Assembly: GCA_003168295.1 (NCBI GenBank)
Contig: PMST01000275.1
Coordinates: forward strand, 39,699-53,251
Origin: Actinomycetota bacterium
GTDB lineage: Bacteria; Actinomycetota; Actinomycetes; Streptosporangiales; Streptosporangiaceae
Reading direction: 5' to 3'
Length of the DNA stretch: 13,553 nucleotides
In this document: piece by piece, positions 7,044 through 13,356 of the stretch
Layout of the letters: every line of letters starts with the position of its first letter
Position numbering within the stretch: position 1 is the stretch's first letter
Made by a program: the position numbers and the translations under genes
Notes under the pieces: model-generated
The model's input: the letters and a program-made list of their open reading frames with translations, nothing else
What the model was told of the DNA's origin: nothing
Databases searched by the model: none

Positions 7044-8326
7044 GCGAGGTGACCGGGACCGGCCCGACGAGTTCCGCGCAGCCGGCCTTCGGCCGGACGT
7101 GGTGGGGCCGAGCATGGCTCGAGGCGCTGGAGCAGCGGGCGCAGCTGGACCCCGACCGGCTGCCACGGGGCCGGGACTACGCGCGCTCCGGCGCGGTCGG
7201 TGGCCTGATCCTCGCGCCGGGAGAGGCACGTGCTCAGGTCCAGGGCCGGAAGACGGAGCCGTATGAGGTCAGGATCCGGGTGCGGCGGTTCACCAATGAC
7301 GAATGGGACCGGGTGCTCGCTGCCATCTCAGCCCGGCTCGGCCACGCGGCGGCCCTGCTTGATGGCGAGCTGCCGCCCGAGATCGCCGACGACGCGGCCA
7401 GCGCAGGACTTGACCTCCTGCCCGGTGGCGGGGAGCTAGGGCCTCGTTGCAGCTGCCCGGACGACGCAGACCCGTGCAAGCATTCGGCGGCGACCTGTTA
7501 CCTCCTCACCGACGCGCTGGACGCTGACCCCTTTACCCTTTTCCTGTTGCGCGGCCGGACCCGTGAGCAGGTACTGGCCGGGGTCCGGACCCGACGGCGT
7601 GGCTCAGCGCCGGGTCACGCGACCTCGCCGGGACCCGCGGCGGAAGCTCCGGCGGGCGGCCAAGCCGAAACAGCGTCGGTGGCCAGCTCCCCGGCCACCG
7701 ACGAGGGCGTGGACGCCAGGGCGGCGTTCGGCTCACCGGCATCGTCCGAGCCGGTTCCAGCCGTGCCGTTGCCACCCAGGCGGCCTGGTCATCCGGCGGC
7801 TCTTCCGGTGGATCCGCCTCCTTGGCGCTCCGGCCTTCGTGATGACCTGCTGGAACTAGCTGCGGATGCGGCCAGCCGGGCCTGGGACATGGCGATGGGC
7901 CTGTCCGCCGACGCCGGGCTGACCCTGGACCCTGACGCCGATCTAGCCCGCCGGGCCGCGCGGGCGCTGGGCACGCCGGCGTTCGGTGTGCTGGCGGTGC
8001 GCTCTGGGGTCGGTGAACGTGACCTTGCCCGCCAGGCGCTGGCCTGGCGGCAGGGCGGCATGACCGGCCTGGAATCGCTGCGCGCCGAATGGGATCCGGC
8101 TACCGACGATCCGGACGCTTTCGAGCTGCTAACGGCGGCGCGGGCGGCGCTGCGCATCAAGGCCAACGCGGCGGAAACCGTTCAGGGCAACCGGATCACC
8201 GCGGGCCGCCTGCAGTTGCGCCTTGGCCGGGACTTGCGCTGGTATCCGTACGCGCGATCGGACCAGGACTGGGAACCCAGCGGGTCGCCGGAAACCGATC
8301 CGGCCCGGGCCCTCGCAGACCTCTGA
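7040..8326 (+). CDS. SWIM zinc-finger protein, partner of the SNF2 helicase
   Basis: A 428-aa protein with a SWIM zinc-binding motif, CSCPDDADPCKH, at residues 137-148 (Cys137, Cys139, Cys146, His148). SWIM domains bind DNA or protein partners. The N-terminus FGRTWWGRAWLEALEQ and the segment YARSGAVGGLILAPGEARA are characteristic of bacterial SWIM proteins paired with SNF2 helicases. Residues about 185-275 form a Pro/Ala/Ser-rich linker, probably disordered. The C-terminal 150 residues are predicted helical and end in GRDLRWYPYARSDQDWEPSG. The GTG start at 7040 overlaps the helicase stop as GTGA, so translation is probably coupled and the two products likely work together in DNA transactions. 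No separate promoter is visible. Confidence 0.9.
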   Translation: MSEVTGTGPTSSAQPAFGRTWWGRAWLEALEQRAQLDPDRLPRGRDYARSGAVGGLILAPGEARAQVQGRKTEPYEVRIRVRRFTNDEWDRVLAAISARLGHAAALLDGELPPEIADDAASAGLDLLPGGGELGPRCSCPDDADPCKHSAATCYLLTDALDADPFTLFLLRGRTREQVLAGVRTRRRGSAPGHATSPGPAAEAPAGGQAETASVASSPATDEGVDARAAFGSPASSEPVPAVPLPPRRPGHPAALPVDPPPWRSGLRDDLLELAADAASRAWDMAMGLSADAGLTLDPDADLARRAARALGTPAFGVLAVRSGVGERDLARQALAWRQGGMTGLESLRAEWDPATDDPDAFELLTAARAALRIKANAAETVQGNRITAGRLQLRLGRDLRWYPYARSDQDWEPSGSPETDPARALADL

Positions 8327-8378
8327 CACCGGTCAGCGCGGCGCCGGGAGGCACCGGCTCAAGCAGAACGCCCACGGC

Positions 8379-8384
8379 TAGGCT
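8379..8384 (+). promoter_or_regulatory. -10 box of the LLM oxidoreductase gene
   Basis: TAGGCT lies 7 nt before ATG 8392 and no Shine-Dalgarno is present, matching the leaderless layout of the HAD genes. No good -35 is seen. A box here implies the LLM gene can be transcribed independently of the SWIM gene, which ends 65 nt upstream. Confidence 0.5.
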
Positions 8385-8391
8385 TGATGGC

Positions 8392-9222
8392 ATGGATACC
8401 GGCGTAGCGATCTTCCCCACTCATGACGCCATCGCACCCGCCGACATGGCGCGGCTAGCCGAAGAGCGCGGGCATGAGTCACTGTTCTTCCCCGAGCACA
8501 CGCACATCCCGGCCAGCCGGCAGTCACCTTACCCCGGAGGCGGCGAGATGCCGCGCCGGTACGCGCACACCTTCGACCTGTTCGTGGCGTTGACCGCCGC
8601 GGCGACCGCCACCTCGCGGCTGCGGGTCGGTTCTGGCATCTGCCTAGTGATCGAGCGTGACCCCATCACCACCGCCAAGGAGGTGGCCAGCGTCGACTTC
8701 CTTTCCGGCGGCCGGTTCGAGTTCGGCGTCGGCGCGGGCTGGAACCGGGAGGAGATGGCCAATCACGGCACCGACCCGCGACGGCGGATGGCGATCCTGC
8801 GGGAACGGGTCGACGCCATGAAGGCGATCTGGACTCATGACGAGGCGAGCTACTCCGGCGAGTACGTCGCGTTCGACCGGATCTGGTCCTGGCCCAAGCC
8901 GGCTCAGCGGCCGCACCCGCCGGTGCTTGTCGGCGGGAACGGGCCGGGCGTGCTTGACCGGGTGCTGGCGTTCGGCGACGCGTGGTTCCCGAACCATGCT
9001 CGCGACGGCATCCTGGACCGGGCGGCGGAACTGCGCTCCCGTGCCGACCGGCCGATCGAGCTCATGGTCATGGGCGTTCCCGCCGATGCTAAGGTCCTGG
9101 AAACCTACGCCGAGGCCGGCTTCCGGCGGGCCGTGCACTGGCTGCCTTCGGCCACGCGCGGGCCGGTCGAGGACGCTCTGGACCGGTTTGAGGCGGCTGT
9201 CGCGGAGTTCCACGGGGAGTAG
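8392..9222 (+). CDS. LLM-class F420-dependent oxidoreductase
   Basis: A 276-aa luciferase-like monooxygenase-family protein, of the actinobacterial type expected to use coenzyme F420 for hydride transfer; it should be cytosolic. The TIM-barrel landmarks are GVAIFPTHDAIAPADMARLA (strand and helix 1), ESLFFPEHTHIP (His-containing cofactor-site strand), LRVGSGICLV, RDPITTAKEVASVDFLSGGR and FEFGVGAGWNREEM. The later block PVLVGGNGPGVLDRVLAFGD is also typical. ATG 8392 is chosen from the -10 box 7 nt upstream and because the barrel begins immediately after it; upstream in-frame codons overlap the SWIM gene. It is followed after 26 nt by the second HAD gene, which has its own -10 box. The substrate is not predictable. 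FMN-dependent activity is the main alternative. Confidence 0.9.
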   Translation: MDTGVAIFPTHDAIAPADMARLAEERGHESLFFPEHTHIPASRQSPYPGGGEMPRRYAHTFDLFVALTAAATATSRLRVGSGICLVIERDPITTAKEVASVDFLSGGRFEFGVGAGWNREEMANHGTDPRRRMAILRERVDAMKAIWTHDEASYSGEYVAFDRIWSWPKPAQRPHPPVLVGGNGPGVLDRVLAFGDAWFPNHARDGILDRAAELRSRADRPIELMVMGVPADAKVLETYAEAGFRRAVHWLPSATRGPVEDALDRFEAAVAEFHGE

Positions 9223-9236
9223 TGGCTGCCGGGACC

Positions 9237-9242
9237 TAATCT
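9237..9242 (+). promoter_or_regulatory. -10 box of the second HAD gene
   Basis: TAATCT (9237-9242) ends 6 nt before GTG 9249, the same spacing as for the paralogue at 3148. The hexamer is repeated, overlapping, at 9242-9247. No Shine-Dalgarno and no clear -35 are visible. A leaderless transcript is inferred, with read-through from the LLM gene also possible. Confidence 0.5.
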
Positions 9243-9248
9243 AATCTG

Positions 9249-9887
9249 GTGGCCCACCGCGACGCATGTCTCCTCGACGCCTACGACACCATCGTGTACA
9301 CCGATTTCAGCGCGCACAGGGATGAACTGCCGAAGCTGGCGGGCATCTCCGCGGACGCCATGTTCCGCGAGTTCGGCCGGCTCGCGCCCGCGCTATCCGT
9401 GGGCCAGATCTCGATCACCGAGGCATTCGCGCAGATCCTGCAGGCTTGCGGCGTAGAGCCCCGGCCCGGCCTGGTGCGCGCGATGGCGGACAAGAGCCGG
9501 GAACTGCTTCTGCTGTCGGGACGCTTGTACGATGACGTCCTGCCGTTCCTGCGTACGCTCAGGTCCCGCGGCATCAAGATCGCGATCGTCAGTAACTGCG
9601 ACGAGAACACCCGCGACCTCCTGGTCGAGCTCGGGGTGGCCGCACTAGCAGACGCCCTGGTCCTCTCGAACGAGGTCGGCGCGGTAAAGCCGGCGGCTCA
9701 GATCTACCAGTACGCGCTCGACGAACTGGGTGTGACCGCGGAGGCGGCCCTGTTCGTCGATAACAATGCGACGTTTTGCGCGGGTGCAGCGGCCTTCGGG
9801 ATCCGCGCGGTGCAGATCGTCCGGAAGTCTCGGGAAGCAGGGACCACGGGGATCCGGTCGCTGTCGGAACTTGAGGTCCTGCTGTAG
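9249..9887 (+). CDS. HAD-superfamily hydrolase-like protein (paralogue B)
   Basis: A 212-aa haloacid dehalogenase-superfamily protein and close paralogue of the one at 3148: about 111 of the first 193 positions are identical by hand count, with no gaps. Motif I is LDAYDTI (Asp10, with Tyr12 in place of the second Asp), motif II Ser115 in IVSNC, motif III Lys147 in AVKP. Motif IV reads FVDNN, so the second acidic residue Asp172 of paralogue A is Asn here. The C-terminal tail is shorter than in A. The Asp-to-Asn change in the metal-binding motif suggests altered or weaker metal-dependent chemistry, and a different substrate or a regulatory role is possible. The GTG start is supported by the -10 box and by alignment to paralogue A. 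Whether it is a phosphatase, a dehalogenase or something else cannot be told. Confidence 0.88.
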   Translation: MAHRDACLLDAYDTIVYTDFSAHRDELPKLAGISADAMFREFGRLAPALSVGQISITEAFAQILQACGVEPRPGLVRAMADKSRELLLLSGRLYDDVLPFLRTLRSRGIKIAIVSNCDENTRDLLVELGVAALADALVLSNEVGAVKPAAQIYQYALDELGVTAEAALFVDNNATFCAGAAAFGIRAVQIVRKSREAGTTGIRSLSELEVLL

Positions 9888-9962
9888 GCGCGGACCTGGC
9901 CCGGGCGTGCATGGTCCGGATAATGGCGGCGGGAACCGGGTCCGGCGGGTCAGGCCGGCGGG

Positions 9963-10334
9963 CTAGGCGGTGCGGACCAGGGTGTCGAAGAGGTGGGTGA
10001 GCTCAACGGCTGGGTCCGTGGTGAGGCCGCTGTGGACGGGGCCGGGCTGGACGATGGTGGATCTGGGCGCGGTAAGCCAGCGGAAGCGCTCGCCGAGCGG
10101 CCGCCCGGCCAGCGGGCCTTCGGTGCAGGCCTTCTCGAAGGCGGACAGGGCCGAGCGGACCGCGTCCACGTCGGCGGCGGGATCGACCGCGAGCAGACGG
10201 TCCACGTCCAGCCCGATCCGGACGGCCAGGTAGCGGTGACCATGGGCGTAGACGATCACCCCTGCGTTGATGGCCTCGCCTCGCTCGACCCTGGGCACCA
10301 CCCGGACCAGCGCATACTCGAAGACCTCGGTCAT
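9963..10334 (-). CDS. DUF3037 family protein
   Basis: A 123-aa protein matching the DUF3037 family. The N-terminus EYALVRVVPRVERGEAINAG followed by VIVYA is the family hallmark, then a conserved region with RIGLDVDRLLA and GERFRWLTAPRSTIVQPGPV. There is no signal peptide or membrane segment. Its ATG overlaps the stop of the HipA_2-like gene as ATGA, so translation is coupled. DUF3037 genes are commonly found beside HipA_2 genes in actinobacteria, which points to a shared function, but the biochemical role is unknown. The 75 nt between its stop and the convergent HAD gene hold only a weak possible hairpin (CCGGC 9942-9946 with GCCGG 9954-9958). Confidence 0.88.
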   Translation of the reverse strand: MTEVFEYALVRVVPRVERGEAINAGVIVYAHGHRYLAVRIGLDVDRLLAVDPAADVDAVRSALSAFEKACTEGPLAGRPLGERFRWLTAPRSTIVQPGPVHSGLTTDPAVELTHLFDTLVRTA

Positions 10335-11050
10335 TCGCGGATCACCTCGAGCACGATCGGCGCGCGCTGCCCGAGCTGCTCCACGTAAGCTTCGGCGCCG
10401 CGGTCGCCGAACCATGCGGGCGGGACCAGGCCGGTCACGTGCCGCAGCAGGGGTTCGGTGATCTGGGGCGCGAGCCTGGCATGAGCTTCGGCCAGGTCCG
10501 TGGCCCGTTCCCTGAGCACGTGCTCGCGGGCGTCGAAGGGGCGTCTGGGATCCGCGGTCGGCCAGTTGTGGTGGAAATACAGCGCCGCGCCATGGTCGAT
10601 GAGCCAAATGTCGCGGTGCCAGACCAGCAGGTTCGGGTTGCGCCAGGTGCGATCGACGTTCTGCACGAGAGTGTCGAACCAGAGGACCTGGCTGGCGAAC
10701 TCGCGGTCGGCGGTCCAGCCGAGCGGATCGAAGCCGACCGAGCCGGGCAGGAAATCCACCCCGAGGTTCAGGCCCTCGCTGACCCTCAGCAGATCCTGGA
10801 TCTCCGGGTCGGGTTCGCTGCCCGGAATCCGCGGGTCGAGCTCGGCGAGGACCAGGTCCGGGGTGCGCAGGCCGAGCCGGCGGGCCAGCTCACCGGCGAT
10901 GATCTCGGCGACGAGCGCGAGGGGGCCCTGCCCAGCGCCGCGGAACTTCATCACATAGGTGCCCAGATTGTCCGCCTCGACCAGGGCAGGCAGCGACCCG
11001 CCCTCCCGCAGCGGGGTCACGTACCGCGTCACCGTGACATGTTCGAGCAC
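10331..11050 (-). CDS. HipA_2-like kinase-fold protein
   Basis: A 239-aa protein of the short HipA-like family, related to the kinase fold of HipA, a Ser/Thr kinase toxin that phosphorylates glutamyl-tRNA synthetase in E. coli. The start VTRYVTPLREGGSLPALVEA is characteristic. A candidate ATP-binding Lys is Lys35 in YVMKFRGAGQG. The catalytic-loop-like segment is NVDRTWRNPNLLVWH (Asp133, Asn138/Asn140), and a metal-binding Asp is suggested in LIDHG (Asp152). GTG 11050 is chosen because TAGCCT lies 7 nt upstream and family members begin here; longer in-frame starts to 11383 run over the neighbouring gene. It overlaps the DUF3037 gene by 4 nt. No HipB-like antitoxin is beside it, so it is not an obvious toxin-antitoxin pair. 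Kinase activity is inferred, not shown. Confidence 0.88.
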   Translation of the reverse strand: MLEHVTVTRYVTPLREGGSLPALVEADNLGTYVMKFRGAGQGPLALVAEIIAGELARRLGLRTPDLVLAELDPRIPGSEPDPEIQDLLRVSEGLNLGVDFLPGSVGFDPLGWTADREFASQVLWFDTLVQNVDRTWRNPNLLVWHRDIWLIDHGAALYFHHNWPTADPRRPFDAREHVLRERATDLAEAHARLAPQITEPLLRHVTGLVPPAWFGDRGAEAYVEQLGQRAPIVLEVIRE

Positions 11051-11057
11051 GCGGGCC

Positions 11058-11063
11058 AGGCTA
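11058..11063 (-). promoter_or_regulatory. -10 box of the HipA_2-DUF3037 operon
   Basis: On the minus strand TAGCCT lies 7 nt before GTG 11050, and no Shine-Dalgarno is visible. This is the same leaderless layout seen for four other starts in the window. The -35 region is not recognisable. Confidence 0.5.
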
Positions 11064-11099
11064 TCGCCCGCGCCTGGTATGCGGGGCGAACGGGGGGCA

Positions 11100-11121
11100 G
11101 GGGCCCGGCAACGCGGGCCCC
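11100..11121 (-). terminator. GC-rich hairpin between the DUF1990 and HipA_2 genes
   Basis: Arms GGGGCCCG (11100-11107) and CGGGCCCC (11114-11121) pair perfectly over 8 bp around a 6-nt loop. The hairpin begins 51 nt past the DUF1990 stop and lies upstream of the HipA_2 promoter. There is no T-run on the minus strand, so it would be the U-less terminator type often seen in high-GC actinobacteria. Apart from it, the 122-nt gap holds only the HipA_2 promoter. Confidence 0.5.
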
Positions 11122-11172
11122 GGTCCGAAGGGAATCTCAGCGGGAAACACATCGGTGCCGCGGTGACCTGGC

Positions 11173-11919
11173 CTATGTTCCCGGATGCAGCCAGGCCCGG
11201 GTGAGTCGTTCCAGCGGATGCGGCGGAGCTCCCGATGGGGCCAGAACCACGCCGTCGGCGCGGACCGTCGGCACCGGCAGCGCCCCGCCGCGCTGCGCGG
11301 CCTGCACCAGCCTGCGCATCCGGCGCTGGATGGCCAGGTAGAAACGCCGCTGAGTCCAGCGGCCGAACAGGGCGAACCCCCACCGGATAACCGGGCTGGG
11401 GATGGGAGCGGCCCGCGAATAGCCGGACACGCGGAAGGTGACCCGGCCGGTGCCCAGGTTCTTGATCACCTCGTAACTGAGGCGGCCCTGTTCCAGGTGG
11501 CCCTCGAGCGTCTGGTAACTCCAGCCCCAGACCCGCTCGGGGCCACCGTCAGCGTCCCTGGTCTCATCGATGACCCCGGTCACCCTGACGCCGAGATAAA
11601 ACCGCAAGCCGACGAACCTGCCCTCGAGCAGCATGTCGCGACCCGCGAGTTCACTGTCGCCGCGGTAGACGGCGCGCAGGATCCGGGGCTCGACGAACTC
11701 GTACTGCCGGACCAGAACGCATCCGACTTCCCAGGGGCCGCCGCGGACGGGCGGGCCGGGAAGCTCCTGGCCGATGACCGCGTCGCCGGAGTCGACGTGC
11801 CAGTGCCCGTCGGGCCGGCCATCCTGCGGTGCCCGGGCTGGGTCGTAGTTGACCTGGCGACCGCGCAGCCCCGCGAGCGCGGTGCCCTCGTCGACCGAGC
11901 CGAGCAATTCCTGCCGCAA
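11173..11919 (-). CDS. DUF1990 family protein
   Basis: A 248-aa protein resembling the DUF1990 family, of unknown function. Conserved segments are VNYDPARAP near the N-terminus, GCVLVRQYEFVEPRILRAVY, GRDMLLEGRFVGLRFYLGVR and RVWGWSYQTLEGHLEQGRLS, with YSRAAPIPSPVIRWGFALFG further on. The tail has a basic region, TQRRFYLAIQRRMRRL. No signal peptide is seen. The start is TTG 11919, directly after the TAA of the upstream membrane-protein gene with no gap. A GAAGG site 8 nt upstream lies inside that gene, so the two are translationally coupled. A divergent relative starts at 12199; both carry a TL-x-GHLE-x-G motif. Confidence 0.8.
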   Translation of the reverse strand: MRQELLGSVDEGTALAGLRGRQVNYDPARAPQDGRPDGHWHVDSGDAVIGQELPGPPVRGGPWEVGCVLVRQYEFVEPRILRAVYRGDSELAGRDMLLEGRFVGLRFYLGVRVTGVIDETRDADGGPERVWGWSYQTLEGHLEQGRLSYEVIKNLGTGRVTFRVSGYSRAAPIPSPVIRWGFALFGRWTQRRFYLAIQRRMRRLVQAAQRGGALPVPTVRADGVVLAPSGAPPHPLERLTRAWLHPGT

Positions 11920-12135
11920 TTACTCGGCCTTCTGCACGGAGTCGCCGATGAGCCACAGCGTGGGGGGCCACAGTCCGACGAACAACGCCCGCCGCTCGGC
12001 ATTGCCGCGTTCGTCCTGATCGACGGTCTTTGCGCGGATCCACAGGCTAATGCACAGCCCCACTGACGCCATCGACGCAGCGTGCAGATACATACTGCGC
12101 AACCCGACCCGCCGCAGAATCTCCCCCGTGGTCAT
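11920..12135 (-). CDS. Small two-helix membrane protein, unknown function
   Basis: A 71-aa protein starting at ATG 12135 with a strong GGAGG site 6 nt upstream. Two hydrophobic segments lie at about residues 17-33 (HAASMASVGLCISLWI) and 50-64 (ALFVGLWPPTLWLIG). They are joined by a charged loop rich in Asp, Glu and Arg, so a two-pass membrane hairpin is likely. The pattern of LRSMY at the N-terminus and FVGLWPPT in the second helix looks like small conserved hypothetical proteins of actinobacteria; no function is known to me. Its TAA abuts the TTG start of the DUF1990 gene, so the two form an operon and the products may act together at the membrane. Confidence 0.8.
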   Translation of the reverse strand: MTTGEILRRVGLRSMYLHAASMASVGLCISLWIRAKTVDQDERGNAERRALFVGLWPPTLWLIGDSVQKAE

Positions 12136-12150
12136 CGAGAACCTCCCTAT

Positions 12151-12180
12151 CCGGCACCCGCAGCACGGAACGGCTGCCGG
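12151..12180. promoter_or_regulatory. Inverted repeat between the divergent DUF1990 units
   Basis: Arms CCGGCACCCG (12151-12160) and CGGCTGCCGG (12171-12180) are complementary at 9 of 10 positions around a 10-nt centre. The element fills about half of the 63-nt gap between the divergent starts at 12135 and 12199. It is well placed to be a shared operator; a chance GC-rich dyad is the alternative. Confidence 0.4.
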
Positions 12181-12198
12181 GCATGGGACGATCCTGCC

Positions 12199-12915
12199 AT
12201 GGCGACGGCGAGCCGGCCGGACCGGCTGGGGATCGTGCTCCGCTGGCCGATCGGGATCGCCCTGGTCAGCTGGCGGTACATGTGGCGGACCACTCCCCTG
12301 CACCGTTCCGAAGAAGTCGGCAGCAGCGCGGATCTGCCCGGGCCGCCGGACGAGGACAACGACACCGCAGCGGGGCGCCAGCCGCTCGCGGCGGGCGTCG
12401 GTCCGCTGCTGCACCGCTCGTATGCTGTGCGGATCGTGGGCAGCGCGATGAGCCCGGCGCCGCTGATCGATCTCGTGGCCGCCAACCTCAACCAGTCCTC
12501 GCCGGAAATGGCGGTGTTCCGCAAGACCCGCGGCAGCAGCGACGAGCTGCGCCGGGGCGACGAGTTCGTGGTGCGGATGCCGGGGCCTTGGGACGGCCCG
12601 GTCCGGGTGATCCGCCGGGACGATACCTCCTTCCGGCTGGGCACCCTGACCGGTCACCTGGAAGCGGGAGAAATCGAGTTCCGGGCCACCGCCTCCGGGG
12701 ACATCCTCCACTTCGAAATCGAGTCCTGGGCCCGGGCCGGGGACCGGCTTGCCGACGTGCTCTACAACAAGCTGCGGCTGGCTAAGGAGATCCAGCTGAA
12801 CATGTGGTCGCACTTCTGCGTCCGGGTCGCGGCGCTGGCCGGCGGCCGCCCGCAGCAAGGAGTAACGATCCGCACCCGCTGGGTCACCTGGCCGCCGCGG
12901 GACAGTCAGGACTAG
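12199..12915 (+). CDS. DUF1990-like protein with N-terminal hydrophobic segment
   Basis: A 238-aa protein. Residues about 10-30 (LGIVLRWPIGIALVSWRYMW) are hydrophobic and could be a membrane anchor, followed by RTTPLHRSEE. The domain begins around GVGPLLHRSYAVRI and includes FVVRMPGPWDGPVRVI, SFRLGTLTGHLEAGEIEFRA and HFEIESWARAGDRLADVLYN, then KLRLAKEIQLNMWSHFC. The TL-x-GHLE-x-G and ESWAR segments match the DUF1990 pattern and resemble the divergent neighbour. ATG 12199 is the first Met before the hydrophobic segment. A weak GACGAT box sits 6 nt upstream, so a leaderless start is possible. The longer in-frame start at 12082 would overlap the divergent gene. Function is unknown; a lipid- or ligand-binding fold is only a guess. 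Confidence 0.82.
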   Translation: MATASRPDRLGIVLRWPIGIALVSWRYMWRTTPLHRSEEVGSSADLPGPPDEDNDTAAGRQPLAAGVGPLLHRSYAVRIVGSAMSPAPLIDLVAANLNQSSPEMAVFRKTRGSSDELRRGDEFVVRMPGPWDGPVRVIRRDDTSFRLGTLTGHLEAGEIEFRATASGDILHFEIESWARAGDRLADVLYNKLRLAKEIQLNMWSHFCVRVAALAGGRPQQGVTIRTRWVTWPPRDSQD

Positions 12916-12947
12916 GGCGGCCCACGCTCAGCCGGGATGACCGCGGT

Positions 12948-12974
12948 GCTGTGGTCACCAGAGGCTGTGGTCAC
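12948..12974. repeat. 11-nt direct repeat at a convergent gene junction
   Basis: GCTGTGGTCAC occurs at 12948-12958 and again at 12964-12974, a 16-nt period. The second copy covers the stop codon of the GNAT-like gene. GGTG at 12945-12948 and CACC at 12956-12959 could also pair in a small hairpin. It may be a slippage duplication. Confidence 0.5.
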
Positions 12975-13276
12975 AGGCCAAACCGCGAACGGCGGTCGGC
13001 CGGGACCAGGTCGGCATATTCGCGGTGCCCGGTGATCCAGCTCCGCACGAACGGGCAGTAGGGCAAGACCTCCAGGCTCCGGTCCCTGGCTGCCTCCAGA
13101 GCCGACTGGACGAGGCGCCCGGCGAGGCCATGACCGCGGAAACGATCTTCGGTCGTGGTATGGGTGAAGGCAATCTCGTTGCCGCTCATGGAGTACTCGG
13201 CGAAACCGGCGAGCTCGCCGTCCGCGCGGATCTCGAACCGCGACTGGTCCGGATCGTCAGCTACCTGCAGTTCCAT
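12971..13276 (-). CDS. Small GNAT-family N-acetyltransferase (YjdJ-like)
   Basis: A 101-aa protein of the short GNAT group, which transfers acetyl from acetyl-CoA to an unknown acceptor. The core reads GELAGFAEYSMSGNEIAFTH, then the acetyl-CoA pyrophosphate-binding loop RFRGHGLAGRLV (residues 45-56), then LEVLPYCPFVRSWITGHREY. The last block, with a Cys (Cys74) and Trp, is characteristic of this minimal subgroup. At this length it lacks the N-terminal strands of full GNATs, as usual for the subgroup. ATG 13276 follows a GGAGG site by 4 nt. It converges on the DUF1990-like gene with 55 nt between stops. The 80-nt gap upstream should hold its promoter, but I see no clear boxes. Confidence 0.87.
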   Translation of the reverse strand: MELQVADDPDQSRFEIRADGELAGFAEYSMSGNEIAFTHTTTEDRFRGHGLAGRLVQSALEAARDRSLEVLPYCPFVRSWITGHREYADLVPADRRSRFGL

Positions 13277-13356
13277 GACACCTCCGGGACCATAGGCTAT
13301 CCGCCTTTGGCTACGGCCGGTCTGGGCGGAACCGCCGGGACGGGGTGCGCACCGGG

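Noticed and set aside
11051..11383. Extended N-terminus of the HipA_2-like protein
   Set aside because: It would overlap the DUF1990 gene and read through the GC hairpin; family-like sequence begins only at GTG 11050.
10439..12066. Long plus-strand frames opposite HipA_2 and DUF1990 (10439-11341 and 11185-12066)
   Set aside because: Antisense shadows overlapping each other and the better supported minus-strand genes.
12136..12858. Minus-strand extension upstream of the 71-aa membrane protein
   Set aside because: The extension lies opposite the DUF1990-like gene and is low-complexity; ATG 12135 has a strong ribosome site.
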